Source of the DNA: Anaspis maculata
Lineage: Eukaryota > Arthropoda > Insecta > Coleoptera > Scraptiidae
Length of the DNA stretch: 64,000 nucleotides
Assembly (NCBI GenBank): GCA_949128115.1
Contig: OX421967.1
Coordinates: 22,398,635 to 22,462,634 of the forward strand
Reading direction: 5' to 3'
Shown here: positions 44,510 to 56,375 of the stretch, one piece after another
Numbering within the stretch: the first letter of the stretch is position 1
Layout: each line of letters starts with the position of its first letter
Notes under the pieces: generated by a model
What the model saw: the letters and a program-made list of their open reading frames with translations, nothing else
Told to the model about the DNA's origin: nothing
Databases searched by the model: none
Position numbers and translations under genes: made by a program

Positions 44510-47500
44510 CAGGTGTCCCATTTAAAACAACCCAGCGCGATTTTCTCAAAAAATATCAAGACAACAAAAAATAATTTCAATTGGGGGGAAGCCTGACCAT
44601 TAAAGCTTTCTTTTGAGGGGGCGCCGATGGTTGTAGGATGTAGGTGTACTAGTTTCCAAGAAAATGCAATTTTAATCGAGCGAGTCACAAGAACTCAAAA
44701 ATTCATGACCGACAAAAAATGATTCAGATGAAAAAAAATCCTCTTTCTCTGGGCTTTCCATTGATGTGTCTGTGATGTCTGTACCTGACCCAGTAAGCCA
44801 GATATTCTGTCTTACAGTCCAGCAAACAGAATAATCGGAGTCCATGACGTCACCGATCATACACTTGTTGATTTCAACATTAGCCGTTACTAGGACTTTT
44901 TCACTTACCATACCTGGACTCACCATAGTAATGAACACCGGCTGATGTTAAAATCAACAAGTGTGTAATCGGTGACGTCATGAATTCCGATTATTGTGTT
45001 TGCTGGACTGTAAGACAGAATATCTGACTTACTGGACCAGGTACAGACATCAGCGACACATCAATGGCAAGCCCAGAGAATGAGGATTTTTATTTCGTTT
45101 TGTGGTATTCCCCCTTCGTTTTATTTGTACGTTGGTACCTGAAGTAGGTACGGTCGTTGACGTTCGTAGCGTTTGCCGCGGGGAGAGGGAGATGGCGCTG
45201 CGCTAGGCGGGGCCGGGCCAGCGAGTCGCGGTCAGACAGAGGGAAGAGAATCAGCTGTGGTGCGGAACACGTGATTTCAAGTGCTCCGGTGTGTGTCGTT
45301 TTTCGTATTTAAGGTCAGTTTTTCTTTGATTAGTGTACCGTAATTTTGGCTTTCACCCACTCACCAAATCATGCATTTCGATACCTATTTTGTCCGCGAA
45401 ATTATTGTACATAACAAAACTCTTTGTTCTTTGTGTTCTCCACGGGATTGCATAACCCGCAGTTTTTCCCCTTTGGAATCAAGGTGCTTCGCACAGCTTT
45501 GAATTTTGTGTAATTTATCTACTCCCAAATGATCTCAATGTTGACGGCAACAGCCGTAAATCTAGTGGGTGTGCTTTTTGGCGCACTCATGACGTGACCT
45601 CAAGGCCGAGCTATCGCGCGTACTTCGAGGTTTCATTTATTGTTTCTTTCCACAAGTTACGTCACAAACAGTAAGATGACAAAAGGAAACTCTGCTACGC
45701 CAAAATCAGCCGCTAGGTAGAGAACAGTACTTTTGATGATTCATTCTCATTTCATTGTCCATTATCCGGGTTATACATGAAAGTAAAGGAAGGAAAAGGG
45801 ACTTGCACGCTTCCCCGTGGCCTGGGGGGGTCCACCTGCTTGTATGAATCTGCCTTGTTGAGTCTACTAACCGTTTCTTATTTGGGGGGGGGGGAATTAT
45901 GTAATCTCTTTCGCAAAATGTTTAACGTGATCCCTTGTTGTTCCTACTTATGATGCGAATCTGTAAAGGATGGCATTCTGTAGATACGCTGTTATTTAAA
46001 AGAAATCCTGTCTGCTATTGGTTTGCCTAGTGTAACGGAGCATTTGTGGAATGTTGTTTTTGTTGGGAATCGCCACATTAGTTTCCCATCCTTTTGCCGC
46101 TGCTTCAGACTCGGGTTTGTTTCTTTTTACTGCCCTGATTCGACAGGCATATTTATTCATGAACATATTCGGTAGTATCACGGAATCTCCTCACCAGGAA
46201 TGTGTACGCTGAATGTTGGAACTCGAATGAAGTATGAAAGTGTTCAATGATTGTGGTTGCAATTCGCATTCCTCGATAATACCGACAATGTCAATTCACA
46301 AGCTCAACTATAAATGTCACTTATCATGCATTTAACGAAAATAAGTGTTTACCTTCGGTAACGAATGTAAACACACTCAATTTTGGAGGAGTGCTTTCAC
46401 TTCTTTTTGCTTTACCCCGCTCTGATCAGTACCTTGGACGGACTGTCCGGCCCTCTCACCGGCAGGCAACTGAGTGGGTTGATCCCACGTGTGTACTCCA
46501 TCGAAAATAGGCTTCATGAGAATTCCTTGTCCATCCCATCAGGATATCATTAAAGTACATCTGACTCCAAATTTACCTCTTCGATTCACGTTGAGGTTTC
46601 AATTCCAATTAAGTCGGCGACGAAGAGTGGGCCACAGGTTGGCTCGAGTCGTCGCACCCTTGCCTGTACTGTTTACTAACCATTCTTCTGTTTTGTATGT
46701 ATGTTTCTGTGGGATTTGCGATGGGTAACTTCTGGGGAATTTCGGGCGAATGCGTTATAGATACTTCTTTCTTCCAATTGCTTACAAAAGTATGACCAAC
46801 TTTAAGTTCTCTACTTATTCACCTCTCACCTGTTTCTTGTTTATTTATCTACCTATTTATCCCGCATTTGTTTCTTGTTGATTTATCTACCTGTTTATAT
46901 CTTATTTGTTTCTTGTTTATTTACTTACACCTTTACTTATCGTTTGTTTCTTGTTCGTTTACCTACATCATTATTTATCATTTGTTTCTTGCTGATTTAT
47001 CTACTTGTTTACTGATCATTTGTTTCTTGCTTGTTCATTAACTTGTTTACCGATCATTTCTTCATTGTTTACTTTTCTATCAATTTGACTCCTTTTATTT
47101 GTAAAGTGTAAAATAAATTGCTTAGCGTAAAGTTTTCTTTTGTTGTCACGTAAATAACTTGTAAACGAAACAAACATTCGAAGAGGTTCAAGTACCGATT
47201 CACGCTGACTTGAGCAATGCATAATTGGAGTGACTTCTCTGTCATTTCATCATGACTCATTCACACTTGATTTTTGTTCAGATCATTTGGGAAGGGATTT
47301 TTCAGCAATCAACCAGGCTATACGCAGGGGTTTCTTTGACGTGGTCTTCCCCATGTGTGCCTGTCAGCGAATAAGTCACTTTTCCTTTGCGATCAACATG
47401 ACAGTTTGCCATGTTTCATGATTTCTTGTTTTGTTTTGTTAATCTGATTTTGTGTTTATTTCATTGTTGTAAGTTCCCGCATCGTCTAAATAATTTGTAA

Positions 47501-48088
47501 TGATTTTTCTTGTTATGTGTTTTGTTGTTCTTCATTCATGTTGTGTCATTTTATCACTGTCAATTTCCTGTGGTGAGGTGTTTTGAGAAAAGAAACAAAT
47601 CCATTCAAAACTTTGCAATTGATTTCCAATAAAACATTCATTTTGCTTGCATTTCATTCGCGTTTCATTCAAGAATCAAACCTCATCCCCCACGACACAT
47701 TCTCATCTCGAGTAAGAACTCAACACAACGTAGGTAAAATGTAAACGACGTGGGGAAGGAAAAAACAACGACGATCACAGCCGAACATCGCAACGAGGAT
47801 ACACTACAGAATGGTGCCGTGAGACCAGGATACACTACAGCAATAACATCGAAAAAGGGGGTTACATTACAGTCTGGAGTATTTTGTTTTGTCGGTCATG
47901 AGTTTTCGAATTCTTGTGCCTCGCCCGATTCAAATTGCATTTTCTTGGAAACTAGAGCATCTACAAGCATCGGCGCCCCCTCAAAAGGAAGCTAAAAGAT
48001 CAGGCTTTCCCCCAATTGAAACATTTTTTTTGTTGCCTTGATATTCTCTAAGAAAATCACGCTGGATTGTTTTAGCTGGGACACTCTG
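44510..48088. mobile_element. CAGGTGTCCC-type foldback element, split by a solo LTR
   Basis: Begins CAGGTGTCCCATTTAAAAC after TA (44508-44509) and ends GTTTTAGCTGGGACACTCTG followed by TA (48089-48090). Same family as 43708-44335, with the same TGACGTCA-containing core (about 44845-44985). The BEL/Pao-like LTR copy B (45101-47871) sits in its right arm; without it the element is about 0.8 kb. Confidence 0.8.
45101..47871 (+). mobile_element. Solo LTR of the BEL/Pao-like family, copy B
   Basis: Starts TGTGGTATTCCCCCTT and ends GGGGGTTACATTACA. It is collinear with copy A, but holds about 700 bp (about 45905-46618) that copy A lacks, and a longer ATTTGTTTCTTG minisatellite (46808-47065). The PBS-like TGGTGCCGTGAGACCAGGAT at 47812 has a two-base GA insertion relative to copy A. 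Interrupted-arm sequence of the host foldback element resumes on both sides. No coding domain; no clean target duplication. Confidence 0.68.
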
Positions 48089-49009
48089 TAGAGGCCATCA
48101 TGCACTTTTCAATGAAAAGTTTCCATCGTGTACTGCTTCGCATACTCAATTTTCAAGTATCATACCCATGTTCTTTTCTATAATCACTGTTTTAGTGGAT
48201 TTCGAAATCGAGAACTAACTACAATGCTACAAATGTGAAAACCCAGGGCCGGCCCTGTTTTTCGCGCGCGTCGCCCTTGTCTCCATACATAATAAAGTCG
48301 AGGACTATAATAAGAAACGGGGATTAATTAGTGCCGAAAGGCACAGCCCGACACGAAATGTATACACTAATTAATTCCATTGTAACGAATTAATTAATTC
48401 CCAGATACCCCTTCCGTCCTCCCCCCCCCCCGCGCGCTCCCCTTCGACCATGAGCAGCTCGGGAGTCCCTCTCTCATCGCAATTTTACAATTACTCACGG
48501 AATTGTCAACCAATTAAGTGTTCGTTGACACTCGACGGCAAATTATCTGGATCTGAAACGCTTAAAGGCGAGCCCGCCAGGATATTCTCGCGACGAGGAA
48601 GTTTTCTCGCACCGACGAAAGGCGTCGAGCTGGCTGCGGGCGGCAAATTGCACACTATCAAAAGTTTTATGACGGGGCGGGAAAGTTATTGACCAGACTA
48701 GTGGGTTTACCGAATCGGTTTATTGGCGGTTTGGATTTTTATTGGGGTGATTGCACTTTTTGTTTGCAAATACAACTTTGGAATGATATTGACACTGAAA
48801 GAGAGTCAGAAAAGTTTCGGCGGAATGAACACAGCTAGAGCTGAAACTTGATATTTTTGATCGTGTGACGTATTTGGACAGTGCGTCCGGACTTTATCAA
48901 AGCTGAGTCTACATTATTCTATGCCGATGGAATAATTAGAGTTGGATTATTATTTTGTGCCGATTTAATTACAGCTAGATTTGCTCAATGTTGGCATCGA
49001 GCCTCGTCT
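48089..49009. other. Unassigned DNA with a poly-C run
   Basis: Includes a C-run at about 48420-48432 followed by GCGCGCTCCCC. The 80-codon ORF 48450-48692 has no recognisable domain. Nothing else is supported. Confidence 0.4.
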
Positions 49010-49063
49010 TGGCATTGCTACGAGTGCGGACAGATGGGTCAACTATGCCGCGAGTGCCACTGA
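49010..49063 (+). pseudogene. Gag zinc-knuckle remnant (retrotransposon)
   Basis: Encodes WHCYECGQMGQLCREC, a CX2CX4HX4C retroviral-type zinc knuckle with Gln in place of His. A stop follows two codons later. It precedes an RT fragment on the same strand by about 100 bp, so gag and pol pieces of one Gypsy copy may have been brought together by deletion. Confidence 0.6.
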
Positions 49064-49175
49064 AGACGCCGACAAGCGGATATTTCCTGAGAATGTGATT
49101 TTATGGGAAAACCGAAAATCCCGATTAGGTTCTCAACCCGAATAAGACAAGCTTGCTCAAGATAGACTTAGTTCT

Positions 49176-49275
49176 CCGTTATGCCATTTGGTCTTTGTAA
49201 TGCACCCGCCAATTTCAAGCATTTGATGGAATGTATTCTTCGAAATGTCGGATGTAGTCTTCTTGTTGCGCCTTC
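49176..49275 (+). pseudogene. Ty3/Gypsy RT fragment
   Basis: Open frame reading VMPFGLCNAPANFKHLMECI then LRNVG, the segment leading up to the RT YxDD motif. The match stops at about 49275 where opposite-strand Gypsy sequence begins, so two copies are joined head to head. Confidence 0.82.
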
Positions 49276-50210
49276 TTTATTTCTTCTAAAGAAAGTTTCA
49301 AACCGTCACATTCAAACTCTTCAACTTTAACGACGGTTATCAACACTTTCTTATCTTCTTGCTTCAAACAATGCTTGCAATGCTATGGACATGGCCGTCG
49401 AGATAAGGCGTCAGCGTTGGAATGTGCTTTTTCAGGTCAGTGCTGAATTCACATGTCATGAAGTTATAGTCTTTCGATCCAACGAGCCACTTGTCTTTCT
49501 GGATTTTTAAAGTTTATTAACCATTTCAACGCACCATGATCAGCCCTTAGGATGAATCTTTGGCCGTACAGGTATGCATGGAAGTGCTGGATGGATTTCA
49601 CGACTGCAAGTAGCTCTCTTCTTGTTATACAATAGTTTCATTCTGGTTTGTTTAACGTGCTGATGTAGTAGGCTACAATTTTCTCTTGTCCATTTTGCAT
49701 TTGCGACAGCACAGCGCCCATCGCTTCTATACTGCAGTCTGTGTCAAAAATGAATAGGTTCGGACACCATCTTTTGATATCACGTGACCCAAATATTCTA
49801 CTTTTCTTTCGAATAGGTGACATTTCTTTGGATTGAGCTCCAAGCCTGCCTCTTGTAATCTACAGAAAACTTTCTGGAGTCGGTCCATTTCCTCGTGAAA
49901 AGCTTTGCCATTAACAATCACATTGTCTAAGTCCAAGTACACCAGAGCAGTTTTCCATGAAAGTCCTCTCAGGACCCCTCCCATCAACCTCTCGAAGGTC
50001 ACCGGGGCATAACATGAACCGAACGGCATGACTTTGAAGTGCCAAAGTCCAGCACACGAAACAAAAGCGGTCTTCTCCTTGTCTTGTCTTTTCCACTTGC
50101 CAGAAGCCGTAGATCTAACGTAGAAAACCTGCTCGCTCCAGAGACGGCATCAATTGTGTCATCAATTCTTGGCAACGGGTATGAGTCTGTCTTGGTAACC
50201 ATTTTCCGCT
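49276..50210 (-). pseudogene. Ty3/Gypsy RT-RNase H pseudogene
   Basis: On the minus strand, in order: VTKTDSYPLPRIDDTID, then FSTLDLR (motif A), a frameshift, LWHFKVMPFGSC.APVTFERL, ALVYLDLDNVIV (YLDD motif disturbed by an insertion), KKCHLF.RKVEYLGHVISK, then after a deletion FIFDTDCSIEAMGAVLSQ (RNase H, first catalytic Asp), YYISTLNKPE and an in-frame TGA. RELLAVVKSIQHFHAYLYG and RADHGALKWL follow, with another stop, and then diverged spacer to about 49276. Missing are protease, the start of RT, the thumb-RNase H tether and integrase. The closest relative in the window is the plus-strand copy at 56376-59450, which shares nearly the same words. Confidence 0.9.
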
Positions 50211-51924
50211 ACGAATATAACCGTCTACCTTATCCTTTTTGGCACGAGTAGATTAGCGCCAAAAATAGTGTAAAACATCTTCAATAATAAACATTTGAGC
50301 AACAAAATTATTCAGCAGATTTTTGAAGTTTCTGTACTGTACTTTCTGCGAGTGAAGGTTACTGTCGCCCCAAGGCCCTTGACCCTCTTCAAGGATACAC
50401 GGCCCCACGGAACTGTCATTGTTCTCATGTCAGTTTTAGTCATTTCATATCGTAGCTAGCCAGGTAGATTGGTAGTCATTGTTGCATCAGTCGACGGCCT
50501 TCCTCCGTAGTGTTAATTTTTGTAAACTGTAATATAACCCCCGTTTGATTGACAGTATGCCAAAGTCAATTGGATGTGCCGTTGTGCTTTTAAAGCCCTA
50601 TCCCCTGGATGTGTTTCCGTTTGTAATGTCGGATTCGCTGCCGGTTAAAATATCCGACCATGCAGAAAAGCTTAGGCCTGGCACGCAGCAAGCTCATTCA
50701 TAACTCATCCTTTAAGTTGAGCATTTGCCTCTGTAAGCATTCATTAGTGGGCAAAGTAGTGATTCGTTGTCAGAACAGAAATCGGCAGCTGTGGTCTCGA
50801 CTTTCAAGTGAACTATCCAAAAAACCTGGGTCTCCATGATAAATAACAAGCTCTCCAAAAATGTTGTGTTTAGCGCTATTTCGCCTTCAGGTTCAACTGG
50901 GATTTTAGTCTAGCAGCTTGGAATTAAATCGTCCGTTTTCAACTTGCTTGTACGATTCTTTATTCAAGAGTGAATATATAAAAAATTCCAAAAATACATG
51001 TCTTTGATAACGTGTCTGTGATAACGTTCTTTTTCGAACATCCGTAAAAATATTGAAAATACACATATACAACAACAAAAAAGACTGAAACATGTTCTTA
51101 ATTCGCTTCAATCCAAATCCTCGTGGTGTTTGGTGTTTAATTAGTGTTAAATTGGTGTTCAACACCTAAAACCAGAGTGGAGACATTCATGTCATTGTGG
51201 AGACTTGCTGCGAGCATTCGGGAGAAAAGCATTTTCGTTCAAATGATCGAGTGAATGAATGATGCCGGGTATAAAAGAATCACAAAAGCTACTACGTCGA
51301 GGAACGCTTGCAGCTGTTTCAATAAACCAAAATGCTCCACCGCCGCCGTGCCATGACTTTTTAAAACCCATAACGAACGATCAATTTTTCAAAATCGACG
51401 CCATCCAGTCGAGAGCACACACACACAAACACGCGATATCCCGGTGAAATAAACAATAAAGAAGGCGCTGTGCCGTGCGAGTGTGGGAAGGAGCGGGGGG
51501 GCTGTCGGGTTCGAACAACGGGGCGTCGAGACGCCTCTGACGCTGGATGCCGAGAATGAAGACGTTTGGTGGGCCAGGCACGTATAAGGGCGAGTTTATA
51601 TATACCCACCACAAACACCCACTTAATATACGACGACGGCGAGAGGGTTTGCTCTTGCTTGCTTCTCTAGTGCGAAGAAGGGTGGCGTGTGAGCCCTTTC
51701 ACTTAAAATTTCATTCCGGCCCTACTCGCAAAAAACCGAACGGCACGTCGCATCGGGGAGCTTATACTTGGACGCGCGGCGGGTTTTATTGAATAAAGAG
51801 CCTGCGGTGCTCAGCTTGTACTCTGTACAGCTGAAGAAGGTACGACATGAGCCGTATCGAGTATAATAGTCAAAGCATCTGAGGTATTTTGCCGCGATGC
51901 CTCAATGGCATTCGCGTGACAGTT
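50211..51924. other. Unassigned DNA, no gene seen
   Basis: 51.25-51.80 kb is GC-richer and open in several overlapping frames on both strands (for example 51361-51618 minus, 51547-51792 plus) without any domain. Nothing is called. Confidence 0.4.
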
Positions 51925-52959
51925 TGTTACGGTTTCAAAAATCGACTTGGCGATACAGAATGATGGAACCAGGGGAACCAAAAAACAAAAGAGAGTTGGT
52001 TGTTATTTTCGGAGGCTCCGGCTGATTCTGCAAAGAAAGATCCAATAACCATCGGCCGAGTAGCGATTCAGTGTTCCTCTGCTGTTTCTGTTGATGGCAA
52101 GCAGTCCCACCAGTCATGTGATGTGCCTCGAGAACCAAAATTGAGGAAAGCGACGCTGAACGCCACTCCTAGAACGCTGCGCCTCCTTTGGTTGACAGCA
52201 ACTGTCAGTGATCGCCAACTTCGTTAAAGTGACCATCTCGGTCCTATTTCTTTCGTCTGTCCAGATGCCAGAGCGTATGGTGAGCTTCTGGAATGTTCAA
52301 AGGTACCAAATCAGTTCACTACCTTACCGTCCAATCGGCGTCTTCACCAACGTTGTCAGTTGGTCCAGATTATCAAGATCCTACTAATCGTTGCGGTTGT
52401 CCCGAAGCTCATGCGTTCAAGACTCGTTGATGGGCAAACCAAGTGATGCCTCTTATCTTTTATTTTACTGTTTTAGAATAAGTTACCTATTTGACATTTA
52501 GCGTGTTGTTGTTATATGTATTATTATTGTCTCTGCGTGAAGTAAGAGACGTTATAAGGGGGGGGGGGGTAGCTATATCGGTTTACTACACCGATTTCCC
52601 TTGGGGTAGGATGGCAGTATGTTGTTTTTCGTGTAGGTACTCTGTTTCAGGGTCGTCGCTGGAGCTTCGTTGGGCCCTTTGAGTTCTCGCAGCGTCATCG
52701 AAAAGGTAGGTACCTACGTTATAGTTTGTAAGCCAACTCTCGCGGTATTGCTCACCCTTTCTATTGGCGTCCTCTGCGCAACGCCCCTTTATCTTTTTTA
52801 ACACGCCATGTCAAGTTGAACTGTAAATATATCCTTAAACCTTTCCTTCCCGATCATAAACCTGATTTTTGTAGTTTATTCTGTATTTTTAATTCTCCCA
52901 ATGTCAACTATCTCCACCTCGGAATCGATCACTTTCAATTACGATTTCAACCCGTAATA
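51925..52959 (+). mobile_element. Gypsy-type solo LTR with 4-bp target duplication
   Basis: Begins TGTTACGGTTTC and ends CAACCCGTAATA; TGTTACGG and CCGTAA.A are the inverted LTR ends often seen in Ty3/Gypsy elements. AGTT flanks both sides (51921-51924 and 52960-52963). It is collinear with the LTR at 54907-56057 over its whole length. No internal domain lies on either side, so this is a solo LTR produced by LTR-LTR recombination. A G-run lies at about 52559-52568. Confidence 0.82.
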
Positions 52960-53087
52960 AGTTGCTACGACCAAATGTTATTACCTCTATACTGCTGTCT
53001 GATCGAGCATGAATTGCTGCCAACTTCACACTGATTTGGCACTTGAACTTCAGGCTATATTCCTTATTTATATAAGGAGATATATCT

Positions 53088-53450
53088 TAAACCCAGCCGG
53101 TAGCGCGCGGGGGAAACTCTCTCTTTGGAAGCAATTCCAAGGACAGTGAGTTCGAATCCAGAGTGGGCCAAGTGAAAATTTTTATGCGCTCTCTAGTACC
53201 TAGGCGTGTACTACCGTGCGGTCACGTCAAGGTGAAAAAAGTGAAACAAGATGAACACCAAAAAAAGGGCGCTAACCTAGATAGTGACATGTCCATAAAA
53301 TGGTGGGTGGTGTGTGAATCAACCGGCATCGCTATCACAGTACTGAGGCGGCGTTAAGGAGGTACTGCCAGTGACTATACTGTCAATGGAAATAAATCTA
53401 TAATCTATTACATTACATCACAATTCATTACATTACATTACATTACTACA
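53088..53450 (+). mobile_element. tRNA-derived SINE with ATTAC-repeat tail
   Basis: The head has an A-box-like GGTAGCGCGCGGGGG (about 53099) and a B box GAGTTCGAATCC (about 53148). About 230 bp of body follow, and then a tail of ATTAC units (about 53405-53447: CTATTACATTACATCACAATTC then CATTACATTACATTAC). Head, body and simple-repeat tail are the SINE plan. The arms of a tRNA cloverleaf do not pair, so it is not a tRNA gene. Polymerase III would transcribe it rightwards. Confidence 0.62.
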
Positions 53451-54906
53451 CGGATACCCGCCCACCGGAAGAAGAGAATATCTTAGAGTTGGATCTCCAG
53501 TTGAAGATACGCCGCGCAAGTGTAGCGTAAGTCCGGTCACTATGGCAACTTAACACAACCCGACGCGATGATTGGCTTATCGATGCCGTAAATGAGTGGC
53601 GCAAGTTGCATCGCCGACTTGAAATTGAGCCTCTAGATTCTCCGAGAAAAGTTTTCTAGCCTTAGCTTTATGTTCTTCATGAAAATAACGAAGTAACCTG
53701 ACGTTTGGATGTGACCAATTCATGTGAAATTGGCAACAGGTGAGCCTCGTTTAGCCATTGCATGATGCTTGGAATTAGCACGACGAGGTCAGGTCAGTTG
53801 AACCTATCACTACCAGGATGTTCAACAAACGCTGTTTATCTCCACAACTGTTTATGAAACATCAAAAAATTGAGAAAAATCACCATGTATGCACGCGGTG
53901 CACCATCTAAGGAACGATTTAGTTTATTAAAGAACATAGCCGCCGGCTGTGTTCAGTCATTTTTCATTTGCACCATGCACGCCGACGTACTTCCCATCTC
54001 CACTCACGTTGTTGAATAAGTAAAATAAATGGCACCTTGTCAGGTACGCTCCATGTTAAGCTTCTCAAGGCAAGCCAAGTCTTCTTGTAGCAATTCGTTT
54101 CGTTCGCTTTAACCCTTCGGGTCCTCTGGAACACTTACTCGGATGCTTATCCCACAGAGAATTTTAGCTCTCCGTCATCTCGGATCGCTCCCGCAGGATG
54201 GCTGATTTGAAACATCCTGACACATACAAACCGGCACCTACCCCACCGCCGGATTGATTATCCGACTGACTCGTGTATGGTTGGAGGATAATGCGGACTG
54301 TATCAAGGAACCAGTTAATGTCGGGATGTTTGCTTGCTCAACATACGTTATATGTCTTGCTCAACACGTGATTTATACAGCTTAATGAATTATTCATCGC
54401 CCCTTCTGCTAACAGGGGGCGCTCGTGCATTAATTATTATTTTGGGTGCGAGAGCTAGACGCCCGCCGAGCCGCCGCGACGGACGCAATTTTGCTAAAAA
54501 CACAACCGGCGAAGATTATCATTGCGGCGGCGGGCGGTGTTTGGAGAAGGTGTGTTGAACCTAACGTAGAGATAAAGATAAAAGCATTTTGAACTATGTT
54601 TCGAACATAACTTTCTCCTCTTTTTCAGCTTACAGCCGAAGACTTTTTGCTCATATTCTGAATTACTCCGGCTTAAACAACATAATAGCGAGCGTGAAAT
54701 ATGGCATCCCCTCAATTAAGCAACAATCAGGACCCTAGATAATTCAGCTGTGTATTTCGGCTCTGGGCTTTCCCGCACTGCGGACTTCCGCAACAAGTTC
54801 TGCCACCAGTCTTTGTCAAGTTTTGCAGACAAAAGAAAACAACTATTTGTTTTGGGATTTAGGCACTATTTTCGGCCAATCAGTGCATTAGTGCTTGATA
54901 AGTCTG
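53451..54906. other. Unassigned DNA, no gene seen
   Basis: No coding domain recognised. It includes a GC-rich patch at about 54440-54540 with CCGCCGAGCCGCCGCGACGG; ORFs here are short and featureless. Confidence 0.4.
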
Positions 54907-56057
54907 TGTTACGGTTTCAAAAATCGACTTGGCGATACAGAATAATGAAACCAGGGGAACCAAAAAAAAAAGAGGGTTGATTGTTATTTTCGGAGGCTCC
55001 GGCTGATTCTGCAAAGAAAGATCCAATAACCATCGGCCGAGTAGCGATTCAGTGTTCCTCTGCTGTTCCTGTTGATGGCAAGCAGTACCACCAATCATGT
55101 GATGTGCCTCGAGAACCAAAATCAATGGAAGCGGCACTGAACGCCACTCCTAGAACGCTGCCTTTGTTTGACAACAACTGTCAGTAGCGATTCAGTGTTC
55201 CTCTACGGTTCCTGTTGATGGCAAGCAGTACCACCAGTCATGTGATGTGCCTCAAGAACCAAAATTAAGAAAAGGCGGCGCTGAACGCCACTCCTAGAAC
55301 GCCGCGCCGCCTTTGGTTGACAGCAACTGCCAGTAATCGCCAACTTCGTTGAAGTGACCATCTCGGTCCCATTTCTCTCACCTGTCCAGATGCCAGAGCA
55401 TATGATGGTGAGCTTCTGGAATGTTCAAAGGTACCAAATCAGTTCACTACCTTACCGTCCAATCGGAGTATTCACCAACGTTGTCAGTTGGTCCAGATTA
55501 TCAAGATCCTGTTAATCGTTGCGGTTGTCCCGAAGCTCATGCGTTCAAGACTCGTTGATGGGCAAACCAAGTGATGCCTCTTATCTTTTATTTTACTGTT
55601 TTAGAATAATTTACCTATTTGACATTCAGCGTGTTGTTGTTATATGTATTATTATTGTCTCTGCGTGAAGTAAAAGACGTTATTAGGGGGTAGCTATACC
55701 GGTTTACTACACCAATTTCCCTTGGGGTAGGACTGCAGTATGTTGTTTTTCGTGTAGGTACTCTGTTTCAGTGTCGTCGCTGGAGCTTCGTTGGACCCTT
55801 CGAGTTCTCGCAGCGTCATCGAAAAGGTAGGTACCTACGTTATAGTTTGTAAGACAACTCTCGCGGTATTGATCACTCATCCTTTCTATTGAAGTCCTCT
55901 GCGCAACGCTTTTTTATTTTTGTTAACACGCCATGTCAAGTTGAACTGTGAATATTCTTGAACCTTTTTTCCCCGATCATCACCTGATTTTTGTATTTTG
56001 TTTATTATTATTTACCTCGGAATCAATCACTTTCAATTACGATTTCAACCCGTAATA
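54907..56057 (+). mobile_element. Gypsy-type LTR upstream of a pol pseudogene
   Basis: Begins TGTTACGGTTTC and ends CAACCCGTAATA like the solo LTR at 51925. It differs by an internal tandem duplication of about 150 bp: AGTAGCGATTCAGTGTTCCT appears at about 55039 and again at about 55185. It lies 320 bp before a Gypsy pol fragment on the same strand, so it may be that copy's 5' LTR, with gag and protease deleted. No 3' LTR was found. Confidence 0.78.
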
Positions 56058-56375
56058 TCTGTTCAAGCAATTGACAAATAATATTATTGCAGTTGGCAAG
56101 TCGGTTGAGATTCGGAAGCTTGAGCAAATGAAAATCTATTCACTACACGAGATCAAGTAACGGCACCGTAGTTTATTTTTCCAGTGACTTGAAATTTTAA
56201 AGATTTGTTTTTCGTAGCACGTGAGTTTTTATCAGAGTCCCTGTATAGTAGAACGCTCTATGGCTTCATTTTCAGATCCTGGGTAGAACCCGTTCCTTTG
56301 GCAATATACAGGTAGTTGAACTTCACTTGGAATGACGTTTTTCATTTTATTACGCTGGCTGTTTGTTGGGCCTCA

